From: an uncultured Clostridia bacterium
GTDB lineage: Bacteria > Bacillota > Clostridia > Oscillospirales > Ruminococcaceae
Reading direction: 5' to 3'
DNA: 11,018 nucleotides
Assembly (NCBI GenBank): GCA_947628385.1
Contig: CANQZS010000040.1
Coordinates: forward strand, 1-11,018
Shown here: positions 6,105-11,018 of the stretch, piece after piece
Numbering within the stretch: the first letter of the stretch is position 1
Layout: the number at the start of each line of letters is the position of its first letter
Made by a program: the position numbers and the translations under genes
Notes under the pieces: generated by a model
Databases searched by the model: none
The model's input: the letters and a program-made list of their open reading frames with translations, nothing else
What the model was told of the DNA's origin: nothing

Positions 6105-6812
6105 ATGCAAAACACGGAAACGCTCAAGAATGAGCAAAGGTCACACATGGATACAAAAAAGCTTACCGTTCTTGCGGTAATGACAGCTCTGGCGTACATT
6201 TCGGTAATGTTTATAAAGGTTCCGGTGCCGCTGCCGGGAGTAAGCTTTCTGAAATACGAGCCTAAAGATGTTATAATCACAATAGGCGGGTTCACGTTCG
6301 GACCTCTTGCGTCGCTGATAATGTCGGTGGTGGTATCGCTTATAGAAATGGTAACAATAAGTGAAACAGGTCCTATAGGCGCGCTGATGAATTTTATTTC
6401 CACCTGTGCGTTTGCCTGCACTGCGTCGGTGATCTACAAAAGGTTCCGCACAATAAACGGAGCGGTAGCGGGACTTTGCACCGGAACGGTCGTAATGGCA
6501 GCGCTCATGCTTGCGTGGAATTATCTGATAACGCCGCTTTACATGGGATTCCCGAGAGAAGCGGTAGCGGCGCTGCTTTTGCCTGCGTTTTTACCGTTCA
6601 ATCTGCTTAAAGCAGTCCTTAACAGTGCAATAACGATGCTGATATACAAGCCTCTTTCAAATATAATGAAAAAGGCTCACATCGTTCCGGAAAATTCGTC
6701 CGGAGGCAATACGGAAAGCGGAATGAAAAAATATGCGTTTGTTTATATAATTGCCGCATTTATAATAATAACTTGCATTGCTGTAATTATTCTTAGAAAT
6801 ATGCAGGCGTAA
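6105..6812 (+). CDS. ribU: Riboflavin ECF transporter S component
   Basis: A 235-residue membrane protein, the substrate-binding S component of a group II ECF transporter for riboflavin; it would work with a shared EcfAA'T module encoded elsewhere. Substrate assignment rests mainly on the FMN riboswitch in front. The core, about 18-185, has six likely membrane segments and the motifs LTVLAVMTALAYI, FLKYEPKDVIITIGGF, GPIGALMNFISTCAF, WNYLITPLYMGFPREAV and LPFNLLKAVLNSAIT, typical of the clostridial RibU type. After a polar linker (about 190-206) comes an extra hydrophobic segment at 208-231 (YAFVYIIAAFIIITCIAVIIL), which ordinary S components lack. Start ATG 6105 is supported by AGGAGG 8 bases upstream; an internal ATG at 6147 lacks one. 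Confidence 0.9.
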   Translation: MQNTETLKNEQRSHMDTKKLTVLAVMTALAYISVMFIKVPVPLPGVSFLKYEPKDVIITIGGFTFGPLASLIMSVVVSLIEMVTISETGPIGALMNFISTCAFACTASVIYKRFRTINGAVAGLCTGTVVMAALMLAWNYLITPLYMGFPREAVAALLLPAFLPFNLLKAVLNSAITMLIYKPLSNIMKKAHIVPENSSGGNTESGMKKYAFVYIIAAFIIITCIAVIILRNMQA

Positions 6813-6821
6813 ATAAAATTT

Positions 6822-6862
6822 TAAGGCTGCGTGGAAATTAAATTCCGTGCAGCCTTATTTTC
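6822..6862 (+). terminator. Shared two-way terminator between ribU and the flippase gene
   Basis: TAAGGCTGCGTGGAA (6822-6836) pairs with TTCCGTGCAGCCTTA (6843-6857) around a 6-base loop: 15 bp including two G-U pairs. TTTTCTTTT follows on the plus strand. On the minus strand the stem is followed by the complement of AAAATTTTA, giving a second T-rich tract. It therefore ends both ribU and the convergent gene whose stop is at 6875. Confidence 0.9.
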
Positions 6863-6874
6863 TTTTCCGGAAAT

Positions 6875-8398
6875 TCATGCTGAGGCATATGCTTTCTGCC
6901 GCTTGAAAAATTTCTTGTCAAGCTCGTACATAATTATAAAAGCTATTGCCGCAATGCAAAGATAAATTACCGCTTCGGCAAGCACTGAGGAAAATTCTAT
7001 AAAATTTGCTGCCGCTTTTGCGACCTGACAGCAGAAAAAACACATTATGAACGGCTTTATTATATATCCGTAAATGTCAAATCCGATCCCCGCAGTTTTG
7101 CAGACAAATGCGATCCTCACAATATTGCTGTAAACATTGCTTGCGTAATAGGATATAAGAACTCCCGTAAATCCGTAAAGCTTTACAAAAATAATTACGC
7201 AGATCAATCTGATAATATATTCGCAAAGACTATTAAGCGTGGAAAAATTCTGCTTTCCAAGACCTTTTATTATTCCCTCCAGAACTATTTCAAGATAAAT
7301 GAATGGCACGACGGGGAACATTTTTACCAGCGTTTCTCCTACAAGACTGTCCGACGGACAGAGTATCGCGCCGATATTTTTTCCCGCCGTAAGCAACATT
7401 CCGGAAATGAAAAAAGAATAGCAGAATGAACGATCGAAAATTTTTCCGATAAGGCTTTTTACACGCTTGAAATTTGCTGCGGAATTTGCCCGCGCTATCT
7501 CGGGAATTATGATATTCGACAGGCTGGTCAATATCACTGCCGGATAAAATACGGTAGGCATTATCATTGCCTCGAACATTCCGTATTCGCTCATTGCCCG
7601 CTCTGCTGAGGTATCATGCTGTAAAAGCATTATTGGGACTAAAGCTTCGTTTGCGGTGGACATTATCATCTGAACATAGCCGCTTGCAACTATGGGCAGC
7701 GACAGCTTAAGATATGTGGAGATCTTCGTTATTCTCGGAGAAATTTCCGGAATTGCCGTGAAGCGTTTGTATTCTGCGGAATATTTTATCACGTAATAAA
7801 TACAGCTTACGGCTTCCCCAATAAGTATTGAAGCCGATATAAGTATGTAAACGCTCAGCCCTTTATCCATAAGGAAAAGCGTTCCGGTCATAAGCGACAG
7901 CCACTTTGCGGCAAATTCGATAATGTCGCCTATGCATGGGATCCTGACGTCTCTGCTGCCGTTGAAATACCCTCTTATACACGATCCTAAGGCTGCCGGA
8001 GTAAGGGAAAGCGCAATGATCCTTACAGATAAGGCAAGCTCCGCGCCGCCGCCCGCTTTTTCGGAAATTATTCGGGCAAGTCCTGCGGAAGCCAGCGCAA
8101 AGGTCATAGAAAGCGTGATAGAGGCTCCTATGGAAAGCCGCATTATCCTGCGGACATTGCCGTTGCCCGCGCCTATTTCCTCGGAAACAAATCTGCTGGT
8201 GGATATGAAGATATTTCCGTTTGCAAGCACCATTATAAAGCTGAACAGAGAAAATATCAGCGTCATTATTCCCACGGAAGCCGTTCCAAGCTTATTGGAA
8301 ATAATTATGTTCATCAAAAGACCAAGACCCTGCAAAAAAAACGACACAATAGTCAGTCTTGCAGTATCCTTTACGATACGGTTCATAAAAAATTTCAA
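6875..8398 (-). CDS. MOP-superfamily lipid-linked oligosaccharide flippase, SpoVB-like
   Basis: A 507-residue membrane protein with about 12-14 predicted helices, in the MATE/MurJ/SpoVB/Wzx superfamily of flippases. The N-terminus (VSFFLQGLGLLMNIIISNKLGTASVGIMTLIFSLFSFI) and the loop STSRFVSEEIGAGN (about 66-79) fit SpoVB-type proteins, which move lipid-linked cell-wall or spore-cortex precursors; the exact substrate cannot be read. The C-terminus is basic (LDKKFFKRQK). The start is uncertain: the longest frame begins with TTG at 8398, with a weak GGGTG site 7 bases upstream, while an ATG four codons later (8386) lacks a clear site. It is divergent from murD and convergent with ribU. It could instead be an O-antigen-type or general polysaccharide flippase. 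Confidence 0.82.
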   Translation of the reverse strand: MKFFMNRIVKDTARLTIVSFFLQGLGLLMNIIISNKLGTASVGIMTLIFSLFSFIMVLANGNIFISTSRFVSEEIGAGNGNVRRIMRLSIGASITLSMTFALASAGLARIISEKAGGGAELALSVRIIALSLTPAALGSCIRGYFNGSRDVRIPCIGDIIEFAAKWLSLMTGTLFLMDKGLSVYILISASILIGEAVSCIYYVIKYSAEYKRFTAIPEISPRITKISTYLKLSLPIVASGYVQMIMSTANEALVPIMLLQHDTSAERAMSEYGMFEAMIMPTVFYPAVILTSLSNIIIPEIARANSAANFKRVKSLIGKIFDRSFCYSFFISGMLLTAGKNIGAILCPSDSLVGETLVKMFPVVPFIYLEIVLEGIIKGLGKQNFSTLNSLCEYIIRLICVIIFVKLYGFTGVLISYYASNVYSNIVRIAFVCKTAGIGFDIYGYIIKPFIMCFFCCQVAKAAANFIEFSSVLAEAVIYLCIAAIAFIIMYELDKKFFKRQKAYASA

Positions 8399-8457
8399 GA
8401 TAAAACACCCATTTCTTAGTTATATTTATGAAAATACTGAACTTTCTATGTATCCTG

Positions 8458-8486
8458 TTGCTATTTTTAAAAAAATTGGATATAAT
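8458..8486 (+). promoter_or_regulatory. Predicted SigA-type promoter of murD
   Basis: TTGCTA (8458-8463) and a perfect TATAAT (8481-8486) are 17 bases apart. Transcription would begin near 8493, which rules out the upstream in-frame ATGs at 8428 and 8491 and supports the murD start at 8527. The spacer is an A/T run that may bend. Confidence 0.78.
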
Positions 8487-8526
8487 AGAAATGTATGCAA
8501 ATTTTATGTTGGAGATGAGGACTGTA

Positions 8527-9924
8527 ATGTCAAAAACGAAAGCAGAATTGTTTTTTGATGCCATGAAAGATAAAAGCATTGCTTTTATAGGACTTGGAGT
8601 TACAAATAATGATACCATAAGATTGTTCCTTAAAAAAGGCTTGAATGTCACTGTCTGCGATAAAAAATCCCTTGAGGAAGTCGGCGCGCCGGCTGAGGAA
8701 TTCAAAGCCTCCGGCGCAAAGCTCACATTCGGTGAAAATTACCTTGAAGCCGCTTGCAGCTGCGACGTGATATTCCGCGCTCCGGGCGTTTATTACAATA
8801 TTCCGGAGCTTAAAGCCGCAAGGGAAGCGGGAAAGATAGTTACCTCCGAAATGGAGGTGTTCTTTGACCTTTGTCCATGCAAAATTTACGCTATCACCGG
8901 AACGGACGGAAAAACTACTACCACTACCATAATTTCCGAGATCCTTACCCGCAGCGGAAAAAAGGTACATAAGGGCGGAAATATCGGCAGAGCGCTGCTC
9001 CCTATAATTGAGGAGATCAGCGAGGAGGACGTTGCCGTCGTGGAGCTTTCCAGCTTTCAGCTAATAAGCATGAGAAGATCTCCGGACTGTGCGCTGATAA
9101 CAAATATCTATCCCGATCATCTGAACGTTCACAGCTCCATGCAGGAGTATATCGACGCTAAGACCAATATAATAGCCCACCAGAACGCATTCTCGAAAAC
9201 CGTTCTCAATGCCGACAACAGCGATACGGCTATGCTGAAAGGTCTTGTAAGGGGAAAGCTCAACTGGTTCAGCAGGCAGAAAAAGCCGGACAGAGGCGCT
9301 TTCCTCGACGGAGACGGCTGGCTCTGCTATTATGAGGACAGAGTTACTGAACGCATTGTCCACAAGGACGAGATACGGATCCCCGGAATGCACAATGTTG
9401 AAAATTATCTTGCGGCTATAGCTATGCTTTACGGTGAAGCTCCGATCTCCGCCATTGCAGAAACGGCAAGAGAGTTCGGCGGTGTTGAGCACAGGATAGA
9501 ATTCGTCCGCGAGCTTGACGGAGTAAAATATTATAACGACAGCATCGCTACAAGTCCTGTAAGCGTTATTGCCGGTCTTAATTCATTCGGGCGCCGGATA
9601 ATCGTTATTGCCGGAGGTTCGGACAAAAAGCTCGATTATGACCAGCTTGCCGAGCCGATAAACAAATATGTTAAAACGCTCGTGCTTCTCGGACAGACAG
9701 CCGACAGGATCGAGGAGGCGGTAAAGAATTATTCCGGATATGATGAGGATAATTGCCGCATCATACGTGTAAAAACAATGGAGGAAGCCGTTTATGCAGC
9801 GAGAATGTCCGCCGAAGCGGGAGACATCGTTTCACTTTCTCCGGCAAGCGCAAGCTTCGATATGTACAAGAATTTTGAGGAGCGCGGACGTCACTTCAAG
9901 AGCATCGTCAACGCTTTGGAATAA
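8527..9924 (+). CDS. murD: UDP-N-acetylmuramoyl-L-alanine--D-glutamate ligase
   Basis: A 465-residue MurD, close to the family's usual 450. It joins D-glutamate to UDP-MurNAc-L-Ala using ATP in cytoplasmic peptidoglycan precursor synthesis. N-terminal Rossmann-like domain: IAFIGLGVTNNDTIRLFLKK. The central ATP-binding P-loop is GTDGKTTT at 125-132, followed by GNIG and ELSSFQL; then NIYPDHLNVH and PGMHNVENYLAA. The C-terminal domain has EHRIEFV and YYNDSIATSP, then SPASASFDMYKNFEERGRHF. The Lys of the classical DSKATN motif is Ile here, a form I recall in other Clostridia. The frame is open from 8428, but the promoter at 8458-8486 and the site GATGAGGA (8514-8521) fix ATG 8527. It is followed after 12 bases by an M42 peptidase gene. 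Confidence 0.95.
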   Translation: MSKTKAELFFDAMKDKSIAFIGLGVTNNDTIRLFLKKGLNVTVCDKKSLEEVGAPAEEFKASGAKLTFGENYLEAACSCDVIFRAPGVYYNIPELKAAREAGKIVTSEMEVFFDLCPCKIYAITGTDGKTTTTTIISEILTRSGKKVHKGGNIGRALLPIIEEISEEDVAVVELSSFQLISMRRSPDCALITNIYPDHLNVHSSMQEYIDAKTNIIAHQNAFSKTVLNADNSDTAMLKGLVRGKLNWFSRQKKPDRGAFLDGDGWLCYYEDRVTERIVHKDEIRIPGMHNVENYLAAIAMLYGEAPISAIAETAREFGGVEHRIEFVRELDGVKYYNDSIATSPVSVIAGLNSFGRRIIVIAGGSDKKLDYDQLAEPINKYVKTLVLLGQTADRIEEAVKNYSGYDEDNCRIIRVKTMEEAVYAARMSAEAGDIVSLSPASASFDMYKNFEERGRHFKSIVNALE

Positions 9925-9936
9925 AAAGGAGTTATT

Positions 9937-10947
9937 ATGGATCCGAAAAAAACAATAATGTCTCTTTCCCTTGCCAAGGGCGTTTCGGGAGATGAAAACG
10001 AAGCGGCGGAGCTTGCTCTTTCAATGCTTAAAGAGCTTACGAGCGACTGCTGTATAAAAAACGGCAATGTTATAGGACATTTCGGCAAAAAAGGCGGAAA
10101 GCCGCATATCCTTATTGACGCTCATATTGACCAGATAGGTCTTACGGTGACTTATATTACAGACGACGGCTTCCTTAAGGTATCGGGCTGCGGAGGGGTA
10201 GACAGGCGGATACTTTCCGCTCAGCAGGTCGTGGTCATGGGAAAAAAGACTGTAAACGGCGTGATCTGCTCGATACCTCCTCATCTTGGACCGGACGAGA
10301 GCAAGGTCCCCGAAATGACAGATATTTGCGTCGATGTGGGAATGTCAAAGGAGCAGGCGGAAAAGGTCATTTCCCTTGGAGACAGGATAGCTTTTTATCC
10401 GCATTGTGAAAGCCTGCTTGGCGACCGTATAAGCGGCACATCTCTGGACGACAGGTGCGGCGTCGCGGCAGTCCTGAGAGCCATGGAGCTTATTAAGGAT
10501 AAGGATATTCAATGCGGGATCACCGTACTGTTCTCCACACAGGAGGAGGTCGGGGAACGCGGCGCGAAGATCGCAGCTTTTGACATAGATCCGGATATTG
10601 CGATCGCGGTAGATGTGAGCTTTGCGCTGACGGCTGACGATTCCGAAATAAAATGCGGAAAAATGGGAAAAGGCTGCATGATAGGCTTTGCGCCGGTGCT
10701 TGACAGGAAGCTTTCGGAACGATTCAAGGAAATCGCCGTCAGAAATGAACTGCCTTACCAGATCGAAGTAATGAATGAGACGACCGGAACGAATGCGGAC
10801 AGATTTTCCGTAAACAGGAGCGGGGCAAGGGCGGTAACTTTGTCCATACCACTAAAGTATATGCACACTCCCGCGGAAGTTATTTCTGTTTCGGACGTGG
10901 AAAATACCGCACGGCTCATTGCCGCGTATCTTGAGGAGGTAAAGTAA
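9937..10947 (+). CDS. M42-family metallo-aminopeptidase
   Basis: A 336-residue peptidase of the M42 family (glutamyl aminopeptidase/FrvX/TET type), which usually forms large cytoplasmic dodecamers that trim peptides. The expected two-metal ligands are all present: H63 (DAHIDQIG), D171 (SLDDRCG), E203-E204 (QEEVGERG, base and ligand), D226 (AVDVSFA) and H310 (LKYMHTPAEV). The usual HMDEIG reads HIDQIG, a mild change outside the metal ligands. The dimerisation/PDZ-like insert lies roughly between 70 and 160. Ribosome binding site AAGGAG (9926-9931) is 5 bases before ATG and touches the murD stop, so the two genes share an operon. Family members are sometimes called cellulases (CelM), an old misnomer. 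Substrate preference is not readable. Confidence 0.93.
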   Translation: MDPKKTIMSLSLAKGVSGDENEAAELALSMLKELTSDCCIKNGNVIGHFGKKGGKPHILIDAHIDQIGLTVTYITDDGFLKVSGCGGVDRRILSAQQVVVMGKKTVNGVICSIPPHLGPDESKVPEMTDICVDVGMSKEQAEKVISLGDRIAFYPHCESLLGDRISGTSLDDRCGVAAVLRAMELIKDKDIQCGITVLFSTQEEVGERGAKIAAFDIDPDIAIAVDVSFALTADDSEIKCGKMGKGCMIGFAPVLDRKLSERFKEIAVRNELPYQIEVMNETTGTNADRFSVNRSGARAVTLSIPLKYMHTPAEVISVSDVENTARLIAAYLEEVK

Positions 10948-11018
10948 TGGATAAGGAGTTTCTGAAAGAACTTTGCCTTATAAACGGCACTTCCGGCGAT
11001 GAGGACAAAGTACGGGAG
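10947..11018 (+). CDS. Second M42-family aminopeptidase, N-terminal fragment (cut by window end)
   Basis: The first 24 codons, MDKEFLKELCLINGTSGDEDKVRE, match the typical M42 opening (LLKELCxxxGxSGDEDxVR). The ATG overlaps the stop of the preceding M42 gene by one base (TAATG), and GAGGAGGT at 10933-10940, inside the end of that gene, is a strong ribosome binding site. It is therefore a tandem, translationally coupled relative rather than a repeat of the same gene. The N-termini of the two share the SGDE element but differ elsewhere. The rest is outside the window. Confidence 0.8.
   Translation, partial: MDKEFLKELCLINGTSGDEDKVRE

Noticed and set aside
7923..8558. Plus-strand open frame of 211 codons.
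   Set aside because: It lies almost wholly opposite the flippase gene, whose membrane-protein sequence and family match are clear; the plus frame has no ribosome binding site or family features.

Overview
The window looks like chromosomal DNA from a Gram-positive anaerobe of the Clostridia, most like Ruminococcus and its relatives in the Oscillospiraceae. The basis is gene content and order (nadD-yqeK-rsfS, efp followed by an acidic zinc-ribbon protein, an FMN riboswitch in front of a RibU-type transporter, a SpoVB-like flippase), strong AGGAGG ribosome binding sites, UUG starts and moderate base composition. The species was not determined. The whole window is densely coding core genome. I saw no phage, insertion sequence, CRISPR, tRNA or rRNA.

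Layout: positions 1-4198 hold a plus-strand run of nadD (3' end only), yqeK (HD-domain hydrolase), rsfS, an unrecognised small membrane protein and leuS. This run links NAD synthesis, dinucleotide turnover, ribosome silencing and leucyl-tRNA charging. Next come rpsU (UUG start, own promoter, intrinsic terminator) and efp (own promoter), followed by a gene for an acidic, Cys/Asp-rich zinc-ribbon protein. The longest gene-free stretch is 4525-4829. It holds a structured rpsU trailer, the rpsU terminator (4636-4670), the efp promoter (4709-4737) and an efp leader of about 85 bases in which I see no strong structure.

An FMN riboswitch with a 12-bp terminator (about 5904-6085) controls ribU, a riboflavin transporter S component carrying an extra C-terminal membrane segment. 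A two-way terminator at 6822-6862 separates ribU from a convergent minus-strand MOP/SpoVB-like flippase gene. From 8458 a divergent plus-strand promoter drives murD, which is tightly followed by an M42-family aminopeptidase gene and the first 24 codons of a second M42 gene; the two M42 genes overlap by one base.

I found no clearly new defence or mobile system. The most interesting signals are regulatory RNA structures: a switch pairing in the FMN riboswitch, a hairpin that could hide the rpsU ribosome binding site, and a long hairpin over the efp stop codon. The acidic protein beside EF-P and the extended RibU are also worth a look.
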